Assembly (NCBI RefSeq): GCF_023516595.1
Contig: NZ_JAMGBG010000043.1
Span: forward strand, 62,001-126,000
Origin: Streptomyces neyagawaensis
GTDB taxonomy: Bacteria; Actinomycetota; Actinomycetes; Streptomycetales; Streptomycetaceae
DNA length: 64,000 nt
Direction of reading: 5' to 3'
The notes below the pieces were generated by a model, which saw only the letters and a list, made by a program, of their open reading frames with translations, searched no databases and was not told the DNA's origin. Below are positions 1-11,200 of this stretch, piece by piece. Within the stretch, counting starts at the first letter, position 1; each line of letters starts with the position of its first letter. The translations under genes and the position numbers were made by a program.

Positions 1-549
1 GTGCTCCGGGGGTTCCGGTACGGACAGACGCGCGCCGGTGTCCCGCGGCAGCTCGACGATGGCGGATCCGTCGGGGCGTACGGAGATCCGTATGCCCTCG
101 GACGGAAGGCCACGGCCCTGTAGCGGTACGGCGGAGCCCTCCAGCGGGCCGATGCCGTGGGTGCCGAGTCCGAGCGCGTACACCCGCCCCGCGTCCGGAC
201 CGCCCACCACCTGGAGTTCCACCACCGGCGAGTGGTCCACCCGCTGAGGTTGCGGCATGGCGAAACGCTGGGGTCCGTACTGCGCGCAGGACCGGGGGAC
301 GGGCATACCGAGGCCGATGACACTGCCGTCCATCACGGGCGTTGCGGCCAAGGGCGCTGCGGGGGGCAGCGGGTCGTCGCCCAGATAGCAGACGGGCGCC
401 TGGTCCGGCGTCGATGCCGGGTCGTCGGCGCGCAGCCGGGCCAGGTGCTCGGCGATGTCGCGCACGGGGGTGGCGGCATCGGCGCTCAGCACGACGTCCT
501 GACGGCATGCGGCATCGCCGTCGACGACGGTGGTGATGAGGAGTTTCAT
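1..549 (-). CDS. eccC: FHA-domain EccC-type type VII secretion ATPase, N-terminal part only
   Basis: Only the first 183 codons are in the window; the frame is still open at base 1. The ATG (549-547) follows a good ribosome site, GAAGGGGAG. The protein starts MKLLITTVVDG and near residues 112-127 shows VVGGPDAGRVYALG, which looks like the first strands of an FHA phosphopeptide-binding domain. In Streptomyces, an N-terminal FHA region ahead of FtsK/SpoIIIE ATPase domains is the layout of EccC, the motor that threads WXG100 substrates through the membrane. No Walker motif is visible, so the call rests on this N-terminus and on the WXG-type genes upstream. A stand-alone FHA protein is the alternative. 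It lies 89 bases downstream of the membrane protein gene and is probably in the same operon as it and the sigma factor. Confidence 0.65.
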   Translation of the reverse strand, partial: MKLLITTVVDGDAACRQDVVLSADAATPVRDIAEHLARLRADDPASTPDQAPVCYLGDDPLPPAAPLAATPVMDGSVIGLGMPVPRSCAQYGPQRFAMPQPQRVDHSPVVELQVVGGPDAGRVYALGLGTHGIGPLEGSAVPLQGRGLPSEGIRISVRPDGSAIVELPRDTGARLSVPEPPEH

Positions 550-638
550 GTCTCCCCTTCGAGGGTGGTTCGCGGACGGGCAAGGTGCGGTGCCGGGCGG
601 CGGCGGTCGGCGCACCGCGGCGGAGCCTGACGGGAGGG

Positions 639-1910
639 TCACTCCCCGCCGGTGGACGACGCCTCGGCGGAACGGGACCGGGCGGTGGCCGGTTCGGACA
701 GGAGGTCGGAACCCGCGACGGTCCGGGCCGGAGCGATGGCCGGGTACCTGACTTCCTCGACGAGCTCGGACAGCGGGGAGCTGTCGGGCGGCTCGGCCGT
801 CCCGGAGGCCCGCTGCTCCGGTTCCCTGCGCGGCTCGGCGGCCGACTCGATGGGCGACTGCCGCGCCGGCGCTCGGCGTGCGCGGCGCCGGTCCGCACGG
901 ACGGCTGCGGCGACGGCCCTGACCAGCGGGGCCGAGTCCGCGTACAGGTCGAGTTCCGGGGCGGTCACCCGGCCGCGGCCGCTGACGCGCAGCGCCCAGC
1001 TGTGCCCGGCCGCCGGGCCGTCGGCGAGACAGACGACGGTGCCGGTGGCGGCGAGCGCGCTCAGCCGCCGGGCCTGTTCCCGGGTGGGGGCGGCGCAGAC
1101 GACGACCGTGATGGTGGCGGCGACGGCTTCGTCCCCCGTCGCCGGGGAGGGCGTGTCCCCCAGCCGGCGCAGCACGGAGTCGAGCGGCTCGCCGTGGTAG
1201 TGCGGGTGGACGCCGTCCGCCACGGTGACCGAGGCTCCGCTGCCCGGCCGGTCCAATTGCGCGGCCAGGGCCTGGAGGAGGCGGGAGCGAGTGGCGGCAT
1301 CGCCCTCGACGGTGATCATCCGGGGCCCGGCGGCCAGGTCGAGGTGGACACACAGGTCGTCCGCCACGCCGACGGCGACCGGCAATGGCCGCACCCGGGC
1401 CCCTGCGCGGGGTGTGGCGTCCGGCAACGACTCCTCGTCGTCCAGGCTCAGACACCAGGACTGCCCGCCGAGCTCGTCCTCGACCTCCCACGGAGCCGGC
1501 GGATCGGGCAGCCTGCGGGCCGCGATCTGGACGGCGGCCCATCCGGGCTCCGTCCGCAGGCCGTAGGCGAAGGCTCCGGGCACATCGCCGAGCGCCGCTG
1601 CGGCCGCGTCCAGCAGTCGGCGTACGAGCAGACCGGACCGGGGGTCGCACAGGTGGCGGGAGAGCGCCCGTACCCCGCGTCGGTGGCGCCGGAAGGCGCG
1701 CAGCGGCTCCCCGAAGGCCCGCCTGGTCAGGGCGAGTTCGCGGGCGACGCCGCGCCGGAAGCGGCGCCAGCCGCCCCGCTTGCGCACGACGTGCCGTAGG
1801 AGCAGGAACAGCACCAGGAGCACCGCGACGGCGACGAGCAGCGCCGTCACCAGTGACGAGTCGGGCTTGGCAAGCGAGATCTGGTGGCCCTGGGCCGGAG
1901 TGGGCGTCAT
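639..1910 (-). CDS. membrane-anchored protein of the type VII secretion locus, function unknown
   Basis: This is a 423-residue protein starting MTPTPAQGHQISL. The ATG (1910-1908) overlaps the stop of the sigma factor gene as ATGA, so the two are probably translationally coupled. One strong transmembrane helix lies at about residues 19-41, followed by a basic stretch (RHVVRKRGGWRRFRRG). The remainder is soluble, Ala/Arg-rich and presumably cytoplasmic. No catalytic motif was recognised. Following an ECF sigma gene, it could be its anti-sigma partner, but no zinc-binding HxxxCxxC motif is visible and it is longer than most anti-sigma factors. Lying just ahead of the EccC gene, it could equally be a secretion accessory protein. 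A longer in-frame open stretch extends upstream, but it overlaps the sigma gene and lacks this coupling. Confidence 0.7.
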   Translation of the reverse strand: MTPTPAQGHQISLAKPDSSLVTALLVAVAVLLVLFLLLRHVVRKRGGWRRFRRGVARELALTRRAFGEPLRAFRRHRRGVRALSRHLCDPRSGLLVRRLLDAAAAALGDVPGAFAYGLRTEPGWAAVQIAARRLPDPPAPWEVEDELGGQSWCLSLDDEESLPDATPRAGARVRPLPVAVGVADDLCVHLDLAAGPRMITVEGDAATRSRLLQALAAQLDRPGSGASVTVADGVHPHYHGEPLDSVLRRLGDTPSPATGDEAVAATITVVVCAAPTREQARRLSALAATGTVVCLADGPAAGHSWALRVSGRGRVTAPELDLYADSAPLVRAVAAAVRADRRRARRAPARQSPIESAAEPRREPEQRASGTAEPPDSSPLSELVEEVRYPAIAPARTVAGSDLLSEPATARSRSAEASSTGGE

Positions 1911-2476
1911 GCGGCCACCAGCGCCTCTTCGGGATGGCGTCGGCGCAGCTCGCGTATCGCGTGATGCGTGCGCGACTTGACCGTGCCCGGGGGGATGGAC
2001 AGGACGTCCGCGGCATCCGGGCCGGTCCAGCCCAGCACGTAGACGTAGAAGAGCACCTCGCGGTGCGGCAGGGACAGGCGGGAGAGGGCGTGCACGAGGA
2101 AGCGGCGGTGCAGCACCTGGCCGATCGGGTCGACGGGCTCGGCGTGCGACTCCAGCAGTTCCTGGTGGCACTCGGGGCGGGTCTGCTCGCGTCGCGTCCA
2201 GTCCACCACCAGGTTGTGCGCCACGCGGAACAGCCAGGTCCGGCAGGGCGACCAGTCCGGCGGCTGGTCCGCGCTGCTCAGCCAGGCGCGCAGCAGGGTC
2301 TCCTGGACGAAGTCCTCGGCGCGCTGCCGGTCGCCGCCCATCAGACGGGAGACGTAGCGCAACAAGGGACCGTGGTGCCGTTCGAAGAGCTCACGGAAGG
2401 ACGCGTCGTTCGTGGGAGCGCTCCCCTGGCGTCTGTGTGAGCTCTCGTCGTCGTGACAGGTGGTGGGCGTACTCAT
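1907..2476 (-). CDS. ECF-type RNA polymerase sigma factor
   Basis: A 189-residue sigma-70 family (extracytoplasmic function) factor. Region 2 begins with FRELFERHHGPLLRYVSRL and contains the helix DFVQETLLRAWL. Region 4 carries LSLPHREVLFYVYVLGWT and the helix-turn-helix PPGTVKSRTHHAIRELRR. The start at 2476 is preceded by GGGGGAGG at good spacing; an upstream in-frame ATG has no such site. It lies upstream of, and overlaps, the membrane protein gene that precedes eccC, so it probably controls or reports on the secretion locus. Many ECF factors drive their own operon, but I could not identify a convincing own promoter in 2477-2690. Confidence 0.88.
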   Translation of the reverse strand: MSTPTTCHDDESSHRRQGSAPTNDASFRELFERHHGPLLRYVSRLMGGDRQRAEDFVQETLLRAWLSSADQPPDWSPCRTWLFRVAHNLVVDWTRREQTRPECHQELLESHAEPVDPIGQVLHRRFLVHALSRLSLPHREVLFYVYVLGWTGPDAADVLSIPPGTVKSRTHHAIRELRRRHPEEALVAA

Positions 2477-2688
2477 GTGGTGCCTCCCCCAGAACCGGCA
2501 TGGGGTCATGAGCCGGTCCGTTCGGGCGCCGCAGGCGCGGCGAGTGCTGAGCGGAGTGATTACGAGAGTTCAGATGACGCCGCCATCACAAGCGGAAGCA
2601 GTAACTCCCTTTATGGCGGCGAGTCTATGGAGGTTTCCGCGAGCTTCAAGCCCCTTTAGGTGAACGTGACGTGTTGACTTGCGAACGC

Positions 2689-2733
2689 AACCAGGGCGAA
2701 CGAGCACTATGTCCCGTTCGCCCTGGTTCGCTT
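2689..2733. terminator. strong hairpin after the small WXG-like gene
   Basis: AACCAGGGCGAACG (2689-2702) and its exact complement (2715-2728) form a 14-base-pair stem around a 12-base loop. On the plus strand the stem is followed by CGCTTTTA. It lies just past the stop of the minus-strand gene ending at 2745 and probably separates that gene from the sigma factor operon. On the minus strand there is no T-run. Confidence 0.7.
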
Positions 2734-2744
2734 TTACTTGGGCA

Positions 2745-3047
2745 TTACGATGTGGGGATGCTGCTGGCGACCTGCTGGTCGAAGTCGCTCACGCCCGTAC
2801 CGATCGACTGGAACTGCTTGGCGAACTCGGTGATGTTGTTCACCGCCTGAGTCACGGACGTGTTGAAGTTGGCGTACGACTCCTTGAGCTTGGGGGAACT
2901 CTTCTCCAGTACCAGGCCGTCGCTGAGCAGCGCCTCGACCTCCCGCTGGAGGGACGACAGCTGGGGGACCAGCGTGGAGGTGACGGCGTTGCTGAGCTTG
3001 GCGGCCGTGGCGTTGATCGACTCCTGGTCGACGACGTTGCGGGACAT
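2745..3047 (-). CDS. small helical protein, candidate WXG100-like type VII secretion substrate
   Basis: A 100-residue protein predicted to be almost all helical, without signal peptide or transmembrane segment. Its size and the pattern of two amphipathic helices around a central break (near SDGLVLEKSSPKLK) fit the EsxA/EsxB superfamily of type VII substrates and chaperones. The hallmark Trp-x-Gly turn is absent and there is no tryptophan at all, so it is a divergent or WXG-less member. The ATG at 3047 follows AGAAAGAGGACCCC, a good ribosome site. It lies 172 bases downstream of the coiled-coil protein gene on the same strand and ends at a strong hairpin. The call rests on size, fold pattern and context. 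Confidence 0.6.
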   Translation of the reverse strand: MSRNVVDQESINATAAKLSNAVTSTLVPQLSSLQREVEALLSDGLVLEKSSPKLKESYANFNTSVTQAVNNITEFAKQFQSIGTGVSDFDQQVASSIPTS

Positions 3048-3219
3048 GGGGTCCTCTTTCTGTTGCGGCGAGTCCGGTCACGACTGGACGTACGCCTTGG
3101 CGAGGGAACTGCCGGGCCCGGGGACGCGGGCCCTTGGGGCCCTGCGGGCGCCAGGGGGAGACGCCCGCAGGGAGTACAGGGGGTGAGGGCCGACGGGTGT
3201 CCGGCCCTTCAGCGGGAGA

Positions 3220-5073
3220 TCAGCGCCAGTTCTCGCCGATCATTCCCAGAGGTGGCTCGTCGCCGTAGCGCTCGTGCTGGGTGATGGAGTCCTTCAGGTA
3301 CCAGTCGCCGTCCCGGTTCTTCTGCCAGACCTCTTGGATCTCACCCTTGCCGTCGGCGACGTAGCGGTTCTGGTCCGTGGTGACGACGTGCAGGCTGGAG
3401 CCGTCAGGGTTGGTGTAGTCGGTGCGCGTGGCGTCGCCGGGCAGGTCGGAGGTCGTTTTGCCCGGCGCGAAGGCTCCGTCGGCCGGTTTCCCGGTCGCGT
3501 CGACCATCGGCTTGTCCACGGTCAGGTAGGCGGGCGGCCGCTCCAGGTACTGCAGTGGCGCCTGCCCGACGTCGACCGGGTCGGCATCGGGGTCGTCCGC
3601 CCCCTCCGGTTTGGCTTCGTTCTGCAGGGTCCAGTCGCCGTCGGGCGCCTTGAGCCAGACCTGGAGGGTGTTGCCCTTCTCGTCGGTGACGTACCGCCTC
3701 TGGAACCCCTTGCCGTAGAACTCGTCGTTCGCGTCCACGTAGACCTTGGTGACGCTGCCGTCCGCGCGATGGGTGGTCGTCACGGAGTCGCCCTCACGAG
3801 GGAGTGATCGGTAGGTCTCGGTGTACGACATCCCGTTGTCGTTGGTGATCGTCGTCGTTGTCTCGACCGGGTTGCCGTTCTTGTCGACCTCGATCTCGCC
3901 GTCGGCGTTCAGCTTGTACTCGATCTTCGTGTGGCCGTTGCCGTCGTCCCGCTCGTAGGTGGTGGGTACAGGGGGCGGTGGGGTCTCCGCCGGGCCGTCG
4001 CCACCGAGTTCGCGGTTCATGTGCAGCGGGTTGGGTTCGCCGCTCTCCGGGGTCCAGGCCGGTTTCCTCGCCACCTCCTCCTGCTCCTCGGCGTAGGCCT
4101 TCTGCATGTCCTCGGCCCGCCGCGTCAGCGGTTCCTGGTCCCTGTCGAGCTGCTTCTGCGCCTCTTCGGTCGCGGCCTGGTCCTTCCACAGGTCGTGCTG
4201 CTTCTTGTCCAGCTCGTCCCATTCGGGAGTGAAGGCGTCCTGCTTCTTCCGCAGGGCGTCCCGCTCCTGGTTCAGGGCGTTCTGCTCCGCCGCCTGCTTG
4301 CCTTCCAGGGCCTGCTGCGCGGCGTCCTGCTCCTGCCAGAGGTCCTGCTGTTTGTGCCGCAGCTCGTCCATCTGCTCGCGGGAAGGTCGCCGCCCCGCGG
4401 TGAGCGCCGCCCGTTCCTTGTCCAGGGCGTCCTGCTTCGCCGTGAAGCCCGCCTCCAGTTCCGCGCGCTCGGCCTTCTGCCGCCGCCACAGCTCCTGTTG
4501 CCGCTGGGTGAGTTCGTCCTGGCGCTGCCGCAAGGGCTCCTGCCGCTTCTGGAGCTCCTCCTGCCGCTTGGTGAGGTCCTCCTGGCGCTTCGCCTGGGCG
4601 TCCTGCTCCTTCTGCAGAGCCGCCCGCTTCTTCTCCAACGCCTCCTGCTGTCGCTCCAGGTAGAGCTGCCCGGGTCTGTGCCGCCGCTCCACGTTCGCGG
4701 CCTCGGCCTGTTTGTAGAGGGCGTCCTGCCGCTGCTTGTAGGCGTCGTTCGCCGACTTCACGTTCTGCCGCTGGTAGGCCGCCGCCATCGACGCGGCGCC
4801 GGCCGCGGTCTGCGCGTCGTAGTCGTAGAAGGCCTTGCCGAGCTCGTCGAGCAGGTTGCCGAGGTCGGTCATGACCTGCCAGCCCTCGGTGAACGCCTTC
4901 TGCCAGGCGCTGGAGAAGTCCGACAGCGCCTCGGCCGTGTCCCGGCGGGGCCCGATGTCACCGGCCTCGAAGCTGTGCTTCACGCCCGAGGGGACATCCA
5001 TTTCATCGCGAAGATGCCAGATCTGACGGGCGAGGGCGTACATCAGATCGTAATCGATCGAAACGCGGGTCAC
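3220..5073 (-). CDS. WXG-like N-terminal domain fused to a long coiled coil and a C-terminal repeat region
   Basis: A 617-residue protein from a GTG (5073-5071) preceded by GAAAGGACGG; an upstream extension lacks a ribosome site. Residues 1-110 resemble the helical N-terminus of large type VII substrates (SSAWQKAFTEGWQVMTDLGN). Residues of roughly 120-340 form an extreme coiled coil of Gln/Lys/Glu/Arg-rich units of the type RQEELQKRQ or KERAAL, with almost no Gly or Pro. From about residue 360 a low-helix C-terminal region has repeats of the form DGSVTKVYVDANDEFYGKGF and GDWTLQNEAKPEG, with polar residues and repeated Tyr/Trp, resembling the beta repeats in the giant protein encoded divergently. 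No enzyme motif was seen. It is probably a secreted or surface protein of this locus; it could act as a partner for the giant protein. Confidence 0.7.
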   Translation of the reverse strand: MTRVSIDYDLMYALARQIWHLRDEMDVPSGVKHSFEAGDIGPRRDTAEALSDFSSAWQKAFTEGWQVMTDLGNLLDELGKAFYDYDAQTAAGAASMAAAYQRQNVKSANDAYKQRQDALYKQAEAANVERRHRPGQLYLERQQEALEKKRAALQKEQDAQAKRQEDLTKRQEELQKRQEPLRQRQDELTQRQQELWRRQKAERAELEAGFTAKQDALDKERAALTAGRRPSREQMDELRHKQQDLWQEQDAAQQALEGKQAAEQNALNQERDALRKKQDAFTPEWDELDKKQHDLWKDQAATEEAQKQLDRDQEPLTRRAEDMQKAYAEEQEEVARKPAWTPESGEPNPLHMNRELGGDGPAETPPPPVPTTYERDDGNGHTKIEYKLNADGEIEVDKNGNPVETTTTITNDNGMSYTETYRSLPREGDSVTTTHRADGSVTKVYVDANDEFYGKGFQRRYVTDEKGNTLQVWLKAPDGDWTLQNEAKPEGADDPDADPVDVGQAPLQYLERPPAYLTVDKPMVDATGKPADGAFAPGKTTSDLPGDATRTDYTNPDGSSLHVVTTDQNRYVADGKGEIQEVWQKNRDGDWYLKDSITQHERYGDEPPLGMIGENWR

Positions 5074-5290
5074 GTAATTCCGTCCTTTCTTCCGGCATTC
5101 GGGCCGAGGCGGCAGAGATGTTCGTGATGCCGAACAAGCGGTGACATCGTGTCCGCCCTGTAGACGCACTGGCGGACCCGAAAGGTTCAAAAGAATTTCG
5201 GCCCTGACCTTAGTGACCAGCAGGTATGTGGTTTCGGTCACTTCGTTGAACCGCTGATCCCCTTGAATACGTCACCAGGAAGTCATCCGC

Positions 5291-8200
5291 ATGCAAAGGG
5301 CCGACCCTTGCGCCGTGGACATCTTGGAGGACCTTGTGGCCAGCCCTGGCGACTGGAATCAAGTGGGGTACGGCGGAAATCCCGTCGCCGGGAATCCTCG
5401 TGTCCTCGACGGCTTCACACGGGATTTCCGCCTGCTTCGAGATCTTGCGGCCGATGTCGACGCCGGGCTCGACACCATGCTGCGCACCGCGTCGGACGGC
5501 GGCTTCGAGGGGAAGACGGCGGACGCCCTGCGCACCTATGTGAAGCAGTCACTCAAGAAGTTCATGGCGAACGCCCACAGCGCCTTCGACCTCGCGGCCT
5601 CGGCCACGGCCAGATACGCGAACGCCCTGCGGGACGCCCAGGGCCGGGCCGAACGCGCCGCGGAACGGGGCGGCGCGGTGGCGATCCCCCCGGCCGGCCT
5701 CGTGGGGAAGAACGCCCCGCCCCCCGCGGAACTCACCGCCGCGAAGAACGACGTCGAGGCCGAGGTCGACTTCATCACCGGCGAGGCCACGATCCTTGAA
5801 GACGCCCTTCGGACCGCGGCCGACATGGTCTCCTCTCCCATCGCCCCGCCGAAGAAGAGTCTCAAGCAGCGGATCGTCGAGGGGCTCTGGAAGACGCTGG
5901 AGATCGTCACGATCGTGATCTCGATCGCGGCGATGATCGTCGGGGGCCCGCTGGGGCTGCTGGCGTTCGGCCTGAGCGCTGTCCTCTTCGGCAAGGCGCT
6001 GGTGGACTACCGCCAGGGCAAGCTCAACGGCGTCGGCCTCGGCCTCGCCTTCCTCGGCGTGCTCTTCCCATCGACCAAGGGCCTCACCACGGCCGGCGGA
6101 CTGCTGCGCATGCTCAAGGCCGGCGCCAGTATCGGCGCGAAGGGTGCCGGCAGGGCCCTCTCCGGGGCAGGCCGTCTCGTGATGCAGGCCGGCAGACTCG
6201 TGATGGCACCCCGGACGCTGGGCGCCCTGGCCGGCCAGGGAATGGTGAAGCTGTTCCGGACCGGCAGCGGCATGTTCGTCACCGGCATGTCCCGGCTGCC
6301 CGGCCTCGTCGCCGGCACGCCCCGGGCCCTCATGGGCGCGATGCGGATGGCCGGCGGCTTCGCCAGGGGCGTGATGCGGTCGGGGTGGTTCGCGCTGCGC
6401 CGCGACTTCTTCATGGCCAGCGCGTTCGTCGGCGGAGGGATGGGCCGACGGCTGGGCGTCTACGCGCTCACCAACGTGGGCCGGGCCTTCGACTTCGCAT
6501 TGTCGGCGCTCCTGCCGCTCCGCTACGCCGAACTCGCCAAGTACGGCTTCCGGGGTGCCTGGCGCATGGGCATCCTCGAACGCGGCCTGCTCAGGAAGCC
6601 CTCGGTCGGCGGTGCCGTCGGCAGGACCGTCGGCTCCGTTGGCGACCTGGCTGCGAGGACCGGCCGAGGGCTGAGCACCCCCGACGCCGCGAAGTCGCTC
6701 GGGGAACGCGGCAAACTGGTCGTGCCCGGCACCCTGGCCTGGGACGACGCGGTGGATGAGCTGACCGAGTTCATGCCCCCGCCGACCGGGCTCGCGCGCT
6801 CGACGAGCACCGGCTCCCTGCCCCGCTTCACCGGGATGCCCTCGGGCCGGTTCTCCAGCACGCTCGACGACCTCGTGGAGCCGACCGCCTTCAGGGACCT
6901 GGACGCCCTCGGCTCCCGCTCAGGCCCCCTGCTGCGGAGCGGCGCCGTCGATGTGGCCGACCTGCATGCCGGTGGGCTGCTGTCCCCGCAGTTCCGCAAC
7001 GCCCTCGACGCCCTGGACGACCTCGACGAGTTGGCCGGGACCGGCACCGCCGTCCGGTCCCCTCTGCTGGAGCAGCCGCGGAGCGCGGTCGCCCGGCTGC
7101 GGGACCTGGACGCCTTCACTGGCATGGACCGCACCGGGACCGGCCTGCTGAAGCCCATGGACGAGCTGGCGGAGCTGGCGCCCTTCAGCATCGACGGCAA
7201 GTTCGGCGGTCTGACCACCGTCCAGGTACGCAAGATCCTCGACGGCGAGATCGACCTGGTGGACGTCGTACCGGACGGGGTGATCCTGCGCATCGGCAAG
7301 ACGGACCCGGTGAACGTCCATGTCAGGCTGAAGGGCGAGGTGACGGTCCGCGTCCTCGACCCCGACGAGCCGGTCCCCGGCCCGCCGGCAGGGAAGTTCA
7401 CCGGAGTGGACTCCCCGGCGGGCCTCGGCTTCAGGCTCGACGAGCTGGCCCGGCTGCTCCCGGACCGGCCGGGCGAGCTGGGCCGCGCACGGGAGCTGCT
7501 GGGGCTGGGGCCGGTGAAGACCGACCTCGCCCCCAAGCCGGTCACCGCGCAGCCCGGGTTCCCCCCGCTCACCCTGCGCGAGATCATCACCGGTGGTGCC
7601 GTCGGCAAGACCGGCGCCGACCGCTTCCAGGCCTGGGTCAGGGCGCAGAACGCCGCCCTCGACCTCGACACGGCCGGCCAGAAGCTCGCCCAGGTCACCG
7701 ACCTGCCCCACGTGTCGCCCCTGCACCGTGCCGAGGCCGAACTGGACCTGAGCGCGGCCGAGTTGAAGTTCAACCACGCGCGGCTCGCATTCGACCGGCT
7801 CGGCATGAACCTGGACACCGTCCGCCAGAACATCACAGTGATGATGGTCCGCCTGGACGGTCCTGGGGCGCACCTGCCCGTCGGCGAACTCCGGCTGCTG
7901 GACGACCTGGCGCGGCCCACTGGGCAGTGGATCACGATGGAGCCCGGGGAGCGGATCACCTACGTGCTCAGAACGGACGCCGGGATCGTCCCGGACGTGA
8001 GGGTGGCGATGGTCGACGGCCACTTCACCGTCACCGCCCCCGACGGCATCGTCACCAGGTTCGGCCCGGACGGCGCGCCCCTGCGCGTCGACGTCCCGAT
8101 GCGCCCGGAGACGCCGGCGGGCCCGTCGACGGTCCACGGCGCCGCTCCGGCGCAGGTGGACGTACCGGTCCTGCCGCAGGTCCATTGGCTGGTGCGGCAG

Positions 8201-11200
8201 GACATGGACTTCGCGGCGTCCAGTCTCAAGTCCGGTATGAAGAGCCACCTGACCACCGAGGGGCTCGTACCGGCCAAGATCGACGGCACCATCACATCGG
8301 TCCAGGCGGTGACGACGGCCAACGCCAAGGCGTTCAAGGCGGAAAGCCCGTTCACGGCCTTCTCCCCGCCCGGCAGCATCGTCAAGAGTTACGGAAACCA
8401 GGAGATCGGCCTCGATCTGATCGCCCTCCGGAACGACATCAACGCCGGGGTCGAGAACGTCAGGAACGTCGAGATCCTGTCCACCTCGAAGGTTCAGGAC
8501 GCGATCCTCGACGAGATCCGGTTCAAGACCGGACTGCCCGACCTGGAAGTCCCGTCGACGTTCACCCACACGACCGGGAACAAGGAGATCCAGGAGTTCC
8601 TGGCCAAGAACGGCGTCGCCAAGCGGGTGGCCGCCAACGTCACCGCCGATATCAAGACCCTGTTGCAGGTGCGCCGGGACAACACCTGGCTGATCAAGGG
8701 CACCATCCCCGCCAACTACCTGAAGGGCCCGTATCCGACGGTCGACTCCCTCAAGCACATTCCGGCCGCACCGAGCACACCACTCACCGCCGCCACGAAC
8801 CCGCTGGAATCGGCGGGCCGCGCCTCCGGCTCCGGGCTGCCTCCGGTGGAGTTGCCGAAGCCGGTCCTCAAGTCGGACGACTTCTACATGTCCCGCGTCG
8901 AGCTCGAGGACCTGCGTGGGATCAAGCTCGTCCGGCAGGACGACTTCCACATGGTCCAGCAGGACCTCAAGGGGCTGCGCAAGTCGTACTTCGATCCGGA
9001 CGTCGGCATGATCCCCGCCAACCCGGAAGGAAGGACGACCGCGTTCCAGCATGTCGCCGGCGCGGAGAACGCCACGCGGAAGAGCAACAGCCCGTTCACC
9101 TCCTTCGCCGAGATCGGCAACCACAAGACCTACGGCGACATGGAGTTCAGCCTCGACGCCTACAAGCTGGGCGTGGACATCAAGGCCGGACGGCTGCCGG
9201 ACGTGGGGATTCTCCCCGCCAAGGACCTCCAGCGGCTGATCGCCGACCAGATCGAGAGGACCATCGGCAAACGCCTGGACTTCACCTCCGCGCTCAGCGG
9301 GAACAGCTCCCGGCAGGACGTCCTGAACTTCCTCAAGAGCCACGACGTCAATCCGGCCAAGTCCAACAAGTTCGTCGCGGATGTCCGGGTCCTGCTCAAC
9401 ACCACCCGCGACCAGGAATGGCTGGTCAAGGGCACCATTCCCAAGAGCTATCTGGAGGGCCCGTACCCCAGGGCGGGGGCCTCCTCCGGGATCGGTGACG
9501 CGCTGTCGGCCGGCCCGCTCAGTGGTCTCGACGAGGCCGCCGGCAAACTCCGTCTGTCGGACACGTTCAAGACGGACGTCGAGGCGAAGCCCGTCTTCGT
9601 CGAACCTCACGGCCTCGACGGCGTGAACTCCGGCGCTCCGCGCATCGGCGAGGTCGGCCCGACCGGTAAGCACGTGCTCTTCGACGGCCCGGCGGTCCCG
9701 GCCGCTCCCGTCACCGCCGCGACCCCGCCTCCGCCGGCACCGCTGCGGCCTCCCCCGGTGCCGTCCGTGCGCCCGGCTCCGCATGCTCCTTCCGCTCCCC
9801 CTGTTCCGGCGCTCGGCAAAGGAATCGGGGGAACGGCACCGGTTCCACCGCCCCCCGTCGGCACGCACGGGTTGGGGTCGGGACTGGATGCCGGGACCCC
9901 TGTGGTCCGCCACGCACCGGGCGGGGACACCTCGCACTGGGTCATCGACGGCAAGGCGACCTTCGGACGCTACAAGATCAGGAACACCGACGACGGCTCC
10001 GTGTCCCTGGTATCCGCGAGCGATCGCGCGTGGGCGACCCTCGACAACGCCGCCGCCTCACGCCAGGTGTTCGAGGCGGAACAGCTGAAGAGGGCCGCCG
10101 AGCAGCTGAAGAAGGCGGATCTGCAGGAGGGCGGGAAGTACCTGAGTTCGGGGTACCGGTCGATCAATCCGCTGCTGGCCGCGTTCGAGGAGGCGGGATA
10201 CACGGCGGCACAGGTGCGACATGTGGGTTTCGACTTCTCGGAGCGGGCCGCCGACGTTCTGGAGAACTGGAAGCGGGTGGCCACGGAACGCGGGTACGCG
10301 TCACGGGAGGTGACGGAGTCCTGGGACTTGCAGGACCTGCACCGGTGGCATGACAGCATCAAATCCATCCATCGGGCGTGGGACGACTTCCCGTCCCCGG
10401 CGATCCCGGGCAACGCCGTGGTGCGCGGCGACAGCTGGCAGATCTTCTCGTCGTTCGACGGGATCCTGGATCCGGGGCACTATCCCGGGGGTGGGTACCA
10501 CGACGTCGGGAGGACCATCTCCTGGCCGGGGATCATGTCCACGACCACAGGCAGTGCCACCACGCACAACTTCGTCAACTCCAAGGCCCTGATCTGGAAG
10601 TTCGACGTGCCGGAGCAGGGGCATCCGGGTCGCGTGCTCGGGTCGGAGAACCTGGCCGAGGCGGAAGTGACGTTCCCGGTCAACACCCAGATCAAGATCA
10701 ACCAGGTGTTGGTGCGGGACGGTCACTTCGCGCACGAACTGGCCGACGAGTTCGGCGACAAGGCCAAGGTGATCGTGTTCGCCGACATCCTTCCCGCCGG
10801 CGGTGCGGTCCGCGGGTCCGTCGACGAGCTCGCCGGCGGCGTCCGCGCAGGGGACGCGTTCACGACGAACGTGACACGGCTGGACCGCTTCGACGCGCCC
10901 GCGCCCCGCGCCGAGACGGTGCTCCTGCGTCCGGAGCAGGTCGCCGGGACGTCGCACGTGCGGGTGGAATGGGAGCGGGTTCCGCTGGACGGGGGCGGTT
11001 TCAGGCTCACCGACGAGACGGGCGGTGCGCGCCTGGTGTTCGGCGCGGACGAGGTTCTTCAGTTCCGCGACCACCGGGTTCCGGGGACGGACGGCTTCCT
11101 GCGGTTCGAGGCCGCACCGGGTCCGGACGCGCTGCCCCGGTGGGTCGGTGCGGACGGGATGCCGCTGGCCGGTACGGGTGCGGTGGTCGACCCGGTCAGG

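Noticed and set aside
6920..9937. A 1005-codon open frame on the minus strand inside the giant gene
   Set aside because: It is a shadow of high-GC coding on the other strand: it is low-complexity Gly/Arg/Asp-rich, has no ribosome site and lies wholly antisense to a gene with domains.
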